Source of the DNA: Clostridia bacterium
GTDB lineage: Bacteria > Bacillota > Clostridia > Christensenellales > CAG-138
DNA: 64,000 bases
Direction of reading: 5' to 3'
Assembly (NCBI GenBank): GCA_017538255.1
Contig: JAFYJD010000024.1
Coordinates: forward strand, 52,803 to 116,802
A model generated the notes under the pieces. That model was not told the DNA's origin, did not search any database, and saw nothing but the letters and a program-made list of their open reading frames with translations. The position numbers and the translations under genes are program-made. Below are positions 53,632 through 64,000 of this stretch, piece after piece (within the stretch, counting starts at the first letter, position 1; each line of letters opens with the position of its first letter).

Positions 53632-54333
53632 TTATTTCAGCAGTTTTTGAAGCTCGTCCTCTTTAACATAGCGCCATTCGCCGGGACGCATATCGCCGAG
53701 TTCAAAACTGCCGATCGCAACGCGGGTGAGGCGAAGGGTATCGTGCCCCGTAGCGGCGAGCATACGCCGTACCTGGCGGTTTTTGCCCTCGTGGATCGTC
53801 AGCAGCAGATCGGTCTTGCCGTCGCTGCGCTCACGGAGGATGCGGAGTTCGGCGGGAGCGGTCATCCCGTCCTCAAGCTCGATACCGCCCGTCAGACGGC
53901 GTTTGTCCTCGGCGGACAGATGCCCGGTGCAGAGTACACGGTAGGTCTTTTTGGTGCCGTAGCGCGGGTGCATCAGGCGGTTTGCGGTCTCGCCGTCGTT
54001 GGTGATGAGTATGAGCCCCTCGCTGTCGTAATCGAGCCTGCCTACGGTGTAGAGCCGGTAGGGGAGCGAAGTAAAATAATCCGCCACCTTGACCCTGTCC
54101 TCAGATTCGGCATTTGAGCATATGACGTTTTTGGGCTTATAAAATACGAGGATGACCCGCTCCGCCGCAGGCGAAACGGGTCTGCCGTCGAAGATCACCT
54201 CGTCGCCTTCCTCAACGGTCGCGCCGACGGAAGCGACCGCGCCGTTGACCAGCACGCGCCCTTCTTTTATGTAGTCTTCACATTTTCTGCGGGAAGCGAT
54301 CCCCGCGTCGGCCAGGTATTTTTGCAGCCGCAT
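53632..54333 (-). CDS. rRNA pseudouridine synthase, RsuA/RluB family
   Basis: 233 residues: N-terminal S4 RNA-binding domain (MRLQKYLADAGIASRRKCEDYI) and catalytic domain with the active-site Asp in GRLDYDSEGLILITND. Isomerises a uridine in rRNA, most likely the 23S RluB site, but the exact target cannot be decided. Located 13 nt downstream of the carboxypeptidase gene on the same strand. Confidence 0.92.
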   Translation of the reverse strand: MRLQKYLADAGIASRRKCEDYIKEGRVLVNGAVASVGATVEEGDEVIFDGRPVSPAAERVILVFYKPKNVICSNAESEDRVKVADYFTSLPYRLYTVGRLDYDSEGLILITNDGETANRLMHPRYGTKKTYRVLCTGHLSAEDKRRLTGGIELEDGMTAPAELRILRERSDGKTDLLLTIHEGKNRQVRRMLAATGHDTLRLTRVAIGSFELGDMRPGEWRYVKEDELQKLLK

Positions 54334-54346
54334 AATGGCTCCTTCG

Positions 54347-55609
54347 TCAATGCCCGCCGGAGAACAGGCGTATCAGGTATTTGAAATAGGCGGGGAATGC
54401 GCGTATGAACACGCTGTCGCCCGCGACGAGTTCCGTTTTGCCGACGACGCAGCCGCCGATAAGTATCTCCGCTTCGCCGAGGACTGCGCCCTTCACTATC
54501 GGCGCATATACTGCGCCGCTTATATTTGTTCGGATCTCGGCTTTGAGTTCGTCGCCCTTTCGCATAGGAACGGCGACGTCTTCTTTTGCGACAAGCGGAA
54601 TAAACGATTTGTCGCCGTTTTGAACGAAACCGCGCGATAGTTCCATGCCCGAATTGACCGCCCGAACGAGCATATAATTTTCAAACCCGAAATCGAGCAT
54701 CTCGGGCGCGACCTCAAACATAGGCGAGCACTTGAGCACAACGCCCACGAGTGTCATACCGTCGCGCTCCGCAGCGAAAAGAAGACATCTGCCCGCGCGC
54801 TTGGTATAGCCGGTTTTGATGCCGATACAGCCTTCATAATCCCAAAGCATCGTGTTTTTGTTCTTTATCGTAACGGTGCGCCTATCGGTGATGAGTTTAT
54901 AGTATTTGCAGGAAACTATCTCGTGGAACACGTCATATTTAAGCGCCGCCGCGCCGATGACGGCAAGGTCGTAGGCGCTTGTATAATGCTCATCGTCGTG
55001 CAGGCCGTTCGGCGTAACGAAATGCGTGTTTTCAAGCCCGAGTTTTGCGGCGCGCTCGTTCATCATATCGGCAAAGCCCTCGACGGATCCGCCGACGTGT
55101 ATAGCAAGCGCGACGGCGGCGTCGTTGCCGGAACTGAGCATAAGCCCGTATAAAAGATCGCGCACGGTAAGGCGTTCGCCGAGGGTTAGGTACAGGCTCG
55201 AGCCCTCCACGCCGACGACCTGTTTGGACACGACGACTACGTCGTCGAGCGAGCAGTTCTCGATCGTTACGAGCGCGGTCATAGTTTTGGTGGTGCTCGC
55301 CATCGGCAGACGAAGATCGGGCTCCTTTTTCAGAAGCATCTGCCCGCTCGAAGCCTCTATCAGCACGGCAGCTTTCGCGGAAGCCATACATTCGAGTTCG
55401 TCCGCGCACAGGTCGCTGCGCTGAACGGGAGGTTCGGTCTGCTCGACTTGTACGGGTTTGAAGGGCTTGGGCAGTTTTTCGCCGCGTATCTCCTTTATAT
55501 CAAACGCGGAAACGGGCTTGATGAATAGATTGAGTGCGGCAAAAAGCGCGAGCGCGAATATAAGCGCCCTTTTTGCGCCCGTCCAAACTTTGCACCTTGA
55601 ATCACTCAT
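54347..55609 (-). CDS. D-alanyl-D-alanine carboxypeptidase (DacF/PBP5-like)
   Basis: 420 residues. Trims the terminal D-Ala from peptidoglycan stem peptides. Signal/anchor segment ALIFALALFAALNLFIKPVSA, then the serine peptidase S11 domain with ASTTKTMTA (SxxK), SSGND (SxN) and GIKTGYTKRAG (KTG), a beta-rich domain and a C-terminal hydrophobic anchor. The start ATG 55609 has a GAGGCGG site and overlaps the end of ytfJ by 8 nt. Linkage to ytfJ suggests a DacF-like sporulation role, which is inference. Confidence 0.92.
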   Translation of the reverse strand: MSDSRCKVWTGAKRALIFALALFAALNLFIKPVSAFDIKEIRGEKLPKPFKPVQVEQTEPPVQRSDLCADELECMASAKAAVLIEASSGQMLLKKEPDLRLPMASTTKTMTALVTIENCSLDDVVVVSKQVVGVEGSSLYLTLGERLTVRDLLYGLMLSSGNDAAVALAIHVGGSVEGFADMMNERAAKLGLENTHFVTPNGLHDDEHYTSAYDLAVIGAAALKYDVFHEIVSCKYYKLITDRRTVTIKNKNTMLWDYEGCIGIKTGYTKRAGRCLLFAAERDGMTLVGVVLKCSPMFEVAPEMLDFGFENYMLVRAVNSGMELSRGFVQNGDKSFIPLVAKEDVAVPMRKGDELKAEIRTNISGAVYAPIVKGAVLGEAEILIGGCVVGKTELVAGDSVFIRAFPAYFKYLIRLFSGGH

Positions 55610-56084
55610 ACTGCACCGCCTCATATCCGACGGGCGTGGTTGCGCCAGCGCCGTCCTTATCATTATTATTTTCGCATTTTTTCGCGGTATTGTCAACCAT
55701 TGCGGAAGCGAACTTTTCGATGCTTTTCAAAACCTGCGGCACAAGGTCGGTCAACTTGTCAACTGCGCCTGCCGGCGAGGCGGGTATCACGCGCACATTG
55801 CCCTGCTCTACGGACAAAAACGCGGTCGGTTTAAGGCTGAGCCCCACGGCCGCCGCCCCCGTGAACGGGAAGCCGTTTTGAGGCGCGTCGTACACGCTTT
55901 TTTTGCTGTTTTGAGCGTCCCCGTATTCGCCGCCGCCGGACGTGAAGCCGAGCGTTATTTTGGAAACGGGGATCAGCAGCGTATCCGCGTTCGCCGTTAT
56001 CGGCGCGCCGACGACGGTGCTCACGTCAATAAGCCGCTTTATACGCTCGAGGGAGGTTTCGATGATGTTTTCTATGGGATGCAT
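55602..56084 (-). CDS. ytfJ: GerW-family sporulation protein YtfJ
   Basis: 160 residues. Typical MHPIENIIETSLERIKRLID start, then TVVGAPITANADTLLIPVSK and the Gly-rich GFTSGGGEYGD. The family is sporulation-related in bacilli and clostridia. The start ATG 56084 has an AAGGAG site; the longer frame to 56183 lies inside the upstream gene. It overlaps the DUF2953 gene by 59 nt and dacF by 8 nt, a tightly packed unit. Confidence 0.92.
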   Translation of the reverse strand: MHPIENIIETSLERIKRLIDVSTVVGAPITANADTLLIPVSKITLGFTSGGGEYGDAQNSKKSVYDAPQNGFPFTGAAAVGLSLKPTAFLSVEQGNVRVIPASPAGAVDKLTDLVPQVLKSIEKFASAMVDNTAKKCENNNDKDGAGATTPVGYEAVQYE

Positions 56085-56694
56085 TGTTTTTCTCCTTTTG
56101 TTTAAGGTGTATGGCCTTGGCGATGAGCGAGCGGGCAACGCCTGCCGCCACAACCGCCGGCACGAACGAGAGTGAAACTGCAAACTCGGCTTCGAGTGCG
56201 TTTTCGGAAAAGCGCGGCTCGACGGATATGCACTTTTTTGACCGTGTAAACACTTTTTCTGCCGTGATGCGCAGCACGTCGAATGCGGATGAAACGGCGA
56301 CCTGTGCCGCGCCGCAAATAAACGCGGTAAGAGCCGCGTCCGTTTCGACGCCGAATGCGGCTTGAAAACGCAGTTCCTTCACGCGGACGCGGCGAAACGC
56401 CGCCGAAAACGCCGCCCGCTTCATAAGCCGTGCTCTGCGCTTTTTTGCTCCGGCCTTTTTGTTCGCGCCGAGGCGCTTTTCATAGCCTCGAAATACGAGC
56501 ACCGCGCCCTCGCCCGCTCGATACTCGACGCGCATGCGCAGTTTGGGGGATAAAAACCCAAAAAGCGTCGAAACAATAAGTATGTCCGCGCCGAACCCGC
56601 GCCGCTCGGCACAAAAGGCGAGTTTTATAGGGCACAGGCACAGCGCCGCCGCGATCGCGGCAAGCGCCAAAACAGGCACGACGGATAAAGCCAT
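56026..56694 (-). CDS. DUF2953 family protein (YtfI-like)
   Basis: 222 residues: N-terminal membrane helix (MALSVVPVLALAAIAAALCL), a soluble central part with many Arg/Lys, and a second hydrophobic segment near the C-terminus (FAVSLSFVPAVVAAGVARSL). Position directly before ytfJ matches the ytfI-ytfJ pair of B. subtilis. The start ATG 56694 follows AAGGGGA. Its last 59 nt overlap ytfJ, so the extreme C-terminus is constrained by two frames. Confidence 0.78.
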   Translation of the reverse strand: MALSVVPVLALAAIAAALCLCPIKLAFCAERRGFGADILIVSTLFGFLSPKLRMRVEYRAGEGAVLVFRGYEKRLGANKKAGAKKRRARLMKRAAFSAAFRRVRVKELRFQAAFGVETDAALTAFICGAAQVAVSSAFDVLRITAEKVFTRSKKCISVEPRFSENALEAEFAVSLSFVPAVVAAGVARSLIAKAIHLKQKEKNNASHRKHHRNLPRAYKAAY

Positions 56695-56746
56695 AGCGTT
56701 TCCCCTTGAGTTTGCATCGTTCACGGATAGTTTTTGCTTTGCTCTT

Positions 56747-56774
56747 GCGGTTTATTCAAAAAAATGGTATTATT
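56747..56774 (+). promoter_or_regulatory. Promoter of ruvC-ruvA-ruvB
   Basis: TTGCGG (56747-56752), 16-nt spacer, TATTAT (56769-56774) with upstream TGG (extended -10). Divergent from the DUF2953 gene. No obvious LexA/SOS box was recognised. Confidence 0.45.
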
Positions 56775-56811
56775 GGATTTAGGACAAAAATCGGTAAAAG
56801 AGGACTGTTTG

Positions 56812-57309
56812 ATGATAGTGCTTGGGATAGACCCCGGCTATGCGATACTCGGCTACGGCGTTATCGAGGTTGAGGGCTCAAAACTCAAAGCGATAGACTG
56901 CGGCGTTATAGAAACAACGCCCGATATGACGTTCCCTGAGCGGCTCGAGCGGCTCTTTGCGGGCACGCGCGCGCTGATAGAGCGTTTTAGACCAGACAAT
57001 ATCGCGTTTGAGGAATTGTTCTTCTATCGCAATACCACGACCGCGCTGCAGGTCGCCGCGGCGCGAGGCGTTGCGATACTCGCCTGTCAGCAGGCGGGGC
57101 TTCCGCTGTACGAGTATACCCCGATGCAGATAAAACTCAGCGTAACGGGGGACGGGCACGCCGACAAGGCGCAGATGCAGACTATGGTCAAACTGCTTCT
57201 CAAACTGCAAAAAGTCCCCAAACCCGACGATGCGGCGGACGCGCTCGGCGTTGCGATCTGCCACGCGAATGCCGCAGGCCCCGCAAAGGCGGAGTTTTTG
57301 ATAAAATAA
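56812..57309 (+). CDS. ruvC: Holliday junction endonuclease RuvC
   Basis: 165 residues. Resolves Holliday junctions by paired cuts. Catalytic acidic residues are in MIVLGIDPGYAILGYG, AFEELFF, and the C-terminal KPDDAADALGVAICHA. The start ATG 56812 has a GAGGA site; the frame from 56734 includes the promoter region. First gene of ruvC-ruvA-ruvB. Confidence 0.97.
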   Translation: MIVLGIDPGYAILGYGVIEVEGSKLKAIDCGVIETTPDMTFPERLERLFAGTRALIERFRPDNIAFEELFFYRNTTTALQVAAARGVAILACQQAGLPLYEYTPMQIKLSVTGDGHADKAQMQTMVKLLLKLQKVPKPDDAADALGVAICHANAAGPAKAEFLIK

Positions 57310-57345
57310 ACCTTTGTCCGATCTTTTCGGACGGAACGGACGGAT

Positions 57346-57939
57346 ATGTATTCTTATTTCAAAGGAACTGTGGAATCGCTCGACGCCGATACAGCGGTCA
57401 TAGAGGCGGGCGGCGTCGGTTATGAGTTTGCGTGTTCGCGGGCGACGCTTTCGAAACTCGCGCTCGGCAAACAGGCCAAACTCTATGCGCATCTCAATAT
57501 AACGCAGGATCAGGCGATCTCGCTGTACGGCTTCCATTCACTCGAGGAAAGGACGATGTTCCGCAGGCTCATCGGCGTTTCGCGCATAGGGCCGAAACTG
57601 GCGCTCGCCGCGCTCTCCGTGCTCTCGCCGGACGATATTGCGCTTGCGGTATTGACCGATAACGCCGCCGCGTTTGACGGCGTTCCCGGTATGGGAAGAA
57701 AGACCGGCGCAAGAGTGATATTGGAACTCAAGGGCAAGGTCGAAGGTACGGCCATAGGCGCAAAGCAGGCGGCGGCGGACGATGCGGGCGACGCGGGGCT
57801 CAGGCGCGAGGCGATAGAAGCGCTCGTGGCGCTCGGCTACGACGGCGCGGTCGCAGGGCGTGCCGTCGCAGGGCTCGAAAACTGCTCAAGAGTTGAGGAT
57901 ATGATACTTCAGGCGCTCAGGGTGCTTGATAAAAAATAA
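57346..57939 (+). CDS. ruvA: Holliday junction branch migration protein RuvA
   Basis: 197 residues, tetramer that binds the junction and loads RuvB. N-terminal OB fold (MYSYFKGTVESLDADTAVIE), helix-hairpin-helix motifs (SRIGPKLALAALS, GVPGMGRKTGARVI) and the C-terminal RuvB-binding domain. Weak GGACGG binding site; 36 nt after ruvC. Confidence 0.97.
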   Translation: MYSYFKGTVESLDADTAVIEAGGVGYEFACSRATLSKLALGKQAKLYAHLNITQDQAISLYGFHSLEERTMFRRLIGVSRIGPKLALAALSVLSPDDIALAVLTDNAAAFDGVPGMGRKTGARVILELKGKVEGTAIGAKQAAADDAGDAGLRREAIEALVALGYDGAVAGRAVAGLENCSRVEDMILQALRVLDKK

Positions 57940-57960
57940 AATGCCGGAATCAAAACAGAG

Positions 57961-58965
57961 ATGAACGATAAAGACGAAAGACTGATAACCTCCTCTTTGC
58001 TCGAAGAGGACGAAAACTCCGAATACAGTTTGCGTCCGCGCTTTCTCAACGAATACATCGGGCAGGGGAGCGTAAAGGAGCATATGCAGGTCTACATCAA
58101 CGCCGCAAAACTGCGAGGCGACGTGCTTGACCACGCGCTTTTGTACGGCCCGCCGGGGCTTGGAAAGACCACGCTTGCCGCGATTATCGCCAACGAGATG
58201 GGCGGCAATCTGCGCATCACGAGCGGCCCCGCGCTGACGAGGGCGGGCGACCTTGCGGCGCTGCTGTCCAACCTTTCCGAGGGCGACGTGCTGTTTATCG
58301 ACGAGATACACCGCCTCAACGCCAATGTGGAAGAGATACTCTATCCCGCGATGGAGGATTTTAACTACGATATCATCATCGGCAAGGGCCCGTCCGCGCG
58401 CTCGCTGAGGTTGGAACTTCCGAAATTCACGCTCGTCGGCGCGACGACGCGAATGGGGCTTTTGACGGCGCCGCTTCGCGATCGTTTCGGCATCAAGGAG
58501 CAGCTCGAACTCTATTCGCCCGAGGATCTGAAGGAGATAATCATAAGGAGCGCGGGCATACTCAATATCGACATCACGATCGACGGCGCGCTCGAGGTCG
58601 CGTCGCGTTCAAGGGGCACGCCGAGGATCGCGAACAGGCTCCTTCGCCGCGTGCGCGATTACGCGCAGGTTAGGGCCGACGGCACGGTGGACACCGAGAC
58701 CGCTATGGCGGCGCTTGAAATGCTCCGAATAGACGAACTCGGGCTTGACGCGGTCGACAGGCGTATGCTCGAGGCGATGATAATCAAGTTCGGCGGCAGA
58801 CCCGTGGGTCTTGATACGATCGCAGCGGCAACTGGCGAGGATCCCGCAACGATAGAGGACGTGTACGAGCCGTATCTGCTGCGCCTTGGCTTCATCCAGC
58901 GCACACCGAGGGGAAGAACGCCTCTGCCCGCGGCATACGAGCATCTCGGACTGCCGATAAAATAA
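57961..58965 (+). CDS. ruvB: Holliday junction DNA helicase RuvB
   Basis: 334 residues, AAA+ motor for branch migration. Walker [12 protein letters not shown], Walker [11 protein letters not shown], sensor [17 protein letters not shown], and a C-terminal winged helix ending [13 protein letters not shown]. Begins 21 nt after ruvA. Confidence 0.98.
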   Translation: MNDKDERLITSSLLEEDENSEYSLRPRFLNEYIGQGSVKEHMQVYINAAKLRGDVLDHALLYGPPGLGKTTLAAIIANEMGGNLRITSGPALTRAGDLAALLSNLSEGDVLFIDEIHRLNANVEEILYPAMEDFNYDIIIGKGPSARSLRLELPKFTLVGATTRMGLLTAPLRDRFGIKEQLELYSPEDLKEIIIRSAGILNIDITIDGALEVASRSRGTPRIANRLLRRVRDYAQVRADGTVDTETAMAALEMLRIDELGLDAVDRRMLEAMIIKFGGRPVGLDTIAAATGEDPATIEDVYEPYLLRLGFIQRTPRGRTPLPAAYEHLGLPIK

Positions 58966-59001
58966 CTATATTCAACAGAAACTTTAACGGAGGAAACCGC
59001 A

Positions 59002-59952
59002 GTGTTCGGCAAAAAAACAAAGGAACTGCTCAAACAGATAGAAGAAAAAAACAACGAGATCGAAGCGCTTCGCGCACAACTTAACGAGAAGCAGGCGCTG
59101 CTTGACGCGAACATCGACGAACTCAATAAGGCAAAGAACGAAACGGAGAGCGTCAAAAAAGAACTCGAAGGCATAAAGAGGACCGTCGCCGAGTTTGAGT
59201 CCCGACAGGAGGCGATCGCGTCCGCTATGACGGAGGCGACGAATATGAAGGAGCGTATCCTCAAGGAAGCGCGCGAGGAGGCCGAACGCCTTGAATCGGA
59301 AGGCAAAAAGCGCAGGGAAGAGTTCATCGAAGAGGGGCGCATTGTATGCGAAAAGGCGCAGGCTAACGCCGAAAAACTGCTGAAAGAGGCGCAGGAGAAG
59401 GCGGATGAGGAGGATCAGCGCGCAAAAAGGGCTGCCGAAAGCATCTTGAACGACGCACAGTCCGCCGCGGATAAACTGATCGAGGACGCGCGCTCAGCTT
59501 CCAAGGGGATACTGGACGAGGCGGACGAGGGCGTTCGCGCAAGGACGGCGCAGCTTGAGGAACTCAACGAACTCATCAGGGAACGTGCAAGGCTCGCCCT
59601 CAAGGACGCGGAGTACTATGCGGATACGCTCGATTCGGTTTCCGTGCGCGGCAAGATCGCAGCGGCGTCCAAAAAGGCGGCGGCAAAGCCGGAAACAAAG
59701 CCTGCTGAAAAAGCAAACGCAGATAAGCCCCAAAAGAATACGGGAGGCAATCCCGAACTCGGACGCAAATACAAGGACGCTGCGGCGCTTATGCGAAGCA
59801 TCTATTCGATAGAAGGCAGGGATCTGCCGACGGACGAGGCAACATCCGAAAAGGCGAGCGAAGCATCCGAAGGCTTTTCTATGCCCGTGGATCCCGATTT
59901 TGCGGATATCATAGCGGACATCCTCGGAAACGGCGAGAGCGGCGAAAAATAA
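59002..59952 (+). CDS. Coiled-coil protein downstream of ruvB, unknown function
   Basis: 316 residues, almost entirely charged helix from residue 5 to about 210, with heptad spacing, then a Lys/Ala/Pro-rich linker (KPETKPAEKANADKPQK) and a short acidic tail with MRSIYSIEGRDLP. No TM or signal. The middle part (MTEATNMKERILKEAREEAE) looks like DivIVA/GpsB-type or SMC-like coiled coils, but the characteristic DivIVA N-terminal domain is missing. The start is GTG 59002 with a CGGAGGA site, 36 nt after ruvB. Confidence 0.65.
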   Translation: MFGKKTKELLKQIEEKNNEIEALRAQLNEKQALLDANIDELNKAKNETESVKKELEGIKRTVAEFESRQEAIASAMTEATNMKERILKEAREEAERLESEGKKRREEFIEEGRIVCEKAQANAEKLLKEAQEKADEEDQRAKRAAESILNDAQSAADKLIEDARSASKGILDEADEGVRARTAQLEELNELIRERARLALKDAEYYADTLDSVSVRGKIAAASKKAAAKPETKPAEKANADKPQKNTGGNPELGRKYKDAAALMRSIYSIEGRDLPTDEATSEKASEASEGFSMPVDPDFADIIADILGNGESGEK

Positions 59953-59981
59953 ATATATAACTTTGAACGGCGTGATTATGC

Positions 59982-60011
59982 CTTGACAAGGGGCATACTA
60001 TATGGTATTCT
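59982..60011 (+). promoter_or_regulatory. tRNA promoter
   Basis: TTGACA (59982-59987), 18-nt spacer, TATTCT (60006-60011), about 34 bp before the first tRNA. Confidence 0.6.
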
Positions 60012-60044
60012 AAATATTGCCGTTTTAAACGGTGCCGTTAACAT

Positions 60045-60120
60045 CGCGGGGTGGAGCAGCCGGTAGCTCGTCGGGCTCATAATCCGAAGGTTGGGGGTTC
60101 GAGTCCCCCCCCCGCAACCA
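60045..60120 (+). tRNA. Initiator tRNA-fMet (CAU)
   Basis: 76 nt including an encoded CCA. Anticodon loop CTCATAA. Initiator hallmarks: C1-A72 mismatch at the top of the acceptor stem and an A11-U24 pair in the D stem. The anticodon stem is TCGGG/TCCGA, so the usual three G-C pairs at its base are two G-C pairs plus a G31-U39 wobble, an uncommon variant. T stem is five G-C pairs. Confidence 0.93.
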
Positions 60121-60122
60121 AT

Positions 60123-60199
60123 GGCGGCATAGCTCAGCTGGCTAGAGCATTCGGTTCATACCCGGAGTGTCATCTGTTCGAATCAGATTGCCGCTACCA
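60123..60199 (+). tRNA. Elongator tRNA-Met (CAU)
   Basis: 77 nt including CCA. Acceptor GGCGGCA/TGCCGCT (G1-U72 wobble), anticodon loop TTCATAC, T stem ATCTG/CAGAT. The sequence closely follows Firmicutes elongator tRNA-Met, which argues against tRNA-Ile2 (also CAU before lysidine modification). Only 2 nt separate it from tRNA-fMet, so they share a transcript. Confidence 0.9.
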
Positions 60200-60200
60200 T

Positions 60201-60236
60201 AAAAAATCCTCTTTGTGAAAGCAAAGAGGATTTTTT
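60201..60236 (+). terminator. Terminator of the tRNA unit
   Basis: A perfect 14-bp stem, AAAAAATCCTCTTT (60201-60214) with AAAGAGGATTTTTT (60223-60236), 8-nt loop, starting 2 nt after the second tRNA. Confidence 0.95.
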
Positions 60237-60261
60237 GCGTATGCTTTTTTGCGGATAACAG

Positions 60262-60327
60262 TTGCCCGCCCTGCGTGAGCGGAGCGCTTTAGCGCGCTAT
60301 GACATAAACGGGCGAAAAAGCGGGCAA
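60262..60327 (+). other. Structured non-coding stretch before the pyruvate:ferredoxin oxidoreductase promoter
   Basis: TTGCCCGC (60262-60269) pairs with GCGGGCAA (60320-60327), enclosing smaller GC-rich inverted repeats (around AGCGCTTTAGCGCGCT). No ORF, promoter or T-run belongs to it. It may be a remnant or a regulatory element. Confidence 0.35.
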
Positions 60328-60365
60328 AAACCCCAAATATACTTTGCGGAAAAGGCAAAATGCGC

Positions 60366-60394
60366 TTGCCTTGTTTGGCTTGCGGTACTATAAT
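60366..60394 (+). promoter_or_regulatory. Promoter of pyruvate:ferredoxin oxidoreductase
   Basis: TTGCCT (60366-60371), 17-nt spacer, TATAAT (60389-60394). RNA start about 60401. Confidence 0.7.
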
Positions 60395-60396
60395 AG

Positions 60397-63987
<3,591 letters not shown>

Positions 63988-64000
63988 GGCTTGATTTGAG

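Overview
The window comes from a spore-forming member of the Clostridia (Bacillota) with moderately high GC content. The supporting evidence is a spoIIGA-sigE pair, a SpoIIQ-like LytM protein and a GerW/YtfJ gene, a zinc-type S14 and L36, SecY-Adk-Map-KOW-IF1 gene order, a pyruvate:ferredoxin oxidoreductase (anaerobic metabolism), TTGACA/TATAAT promoters and strong AGGAGG ribosome binding sites. I could not assign a genus; an uncultured gut-type lineage (Christensenellales/Oscillospirales-like) is an inference only.

Layout: 1-830 holds the end of an unknown membrane protein. 849-6652 (minus) is recF-gyrB-gyrA. 6800-8390 is a leader peptide plus the Mg2+ channel mgtE. 8464-11203 is an ECF sigma factor and an RsgI-like anti-sigma factor with five PepSY domains. 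11340-13867 is a KamB/KamC-like pair (P-loop protein plus MutS-type ATPase). 13914-15956 holds a lipoprotein and a PfoR-type membrane protein. 15989-26291 is a housekeeping run: cysS, DUF1385, prmC, a GNAT acetyltransferase, prfA, secA, serS, asparaginase. 26365-29945 holds a lipoprotein, a membrane protein fused to an E2-like acyltransferase domain, another membrane protein and an acidic repeat protein. 30051-33383 (minus) carries spoIIQ-like, a GntR/FadR regulator, sigE and spoIIGA. 33684-34973 is another lipoprotein.

35188-51862 is the large translation superoperon: S10 and spc blocks, secY, adk, map, KOW protein, infA, rpmJ, then the alpha block rpsM-rpsK-rpsD-rpoA-rplQ. It has a consensus promoter, a 335-nt structured leader before rpsJ, an internal promoter within map, and a 320-nt structured gap before rpsM. 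51873-53551 is an ABC-F protein behind a leader with a mini-ORF, terminator hairpin and long-range stem. 53632-56694 (minus) holds a pseudouridine synthase, a D,D-carboxypeptidase, ytfJ and a DUF2953 protein. 56747-59952 is ruvC-ruvA-ruvB and a coiled-coil protein. 59982-60236 has initiator and elongator tRNA-Met, and 60366-63987 is pyruvate:ferredoxin oxidoreductase.

Most of the window is core metabolism and translation. The parts most worth following up are regulatory: leaders of mgtE, ABC-F, rpsJ and rpsM; the PepSY-bearing RsgI; an orphan KamB/KamC pair; a membrane E2-like protein lacking its catalytic histidine; and a strong window-wide avoidance of the tetramer CATG that shapes codon choice in front of methionine. 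No CRISPR array, rRNA, insertion sequence or prophage was seen. All counts were made by eye.
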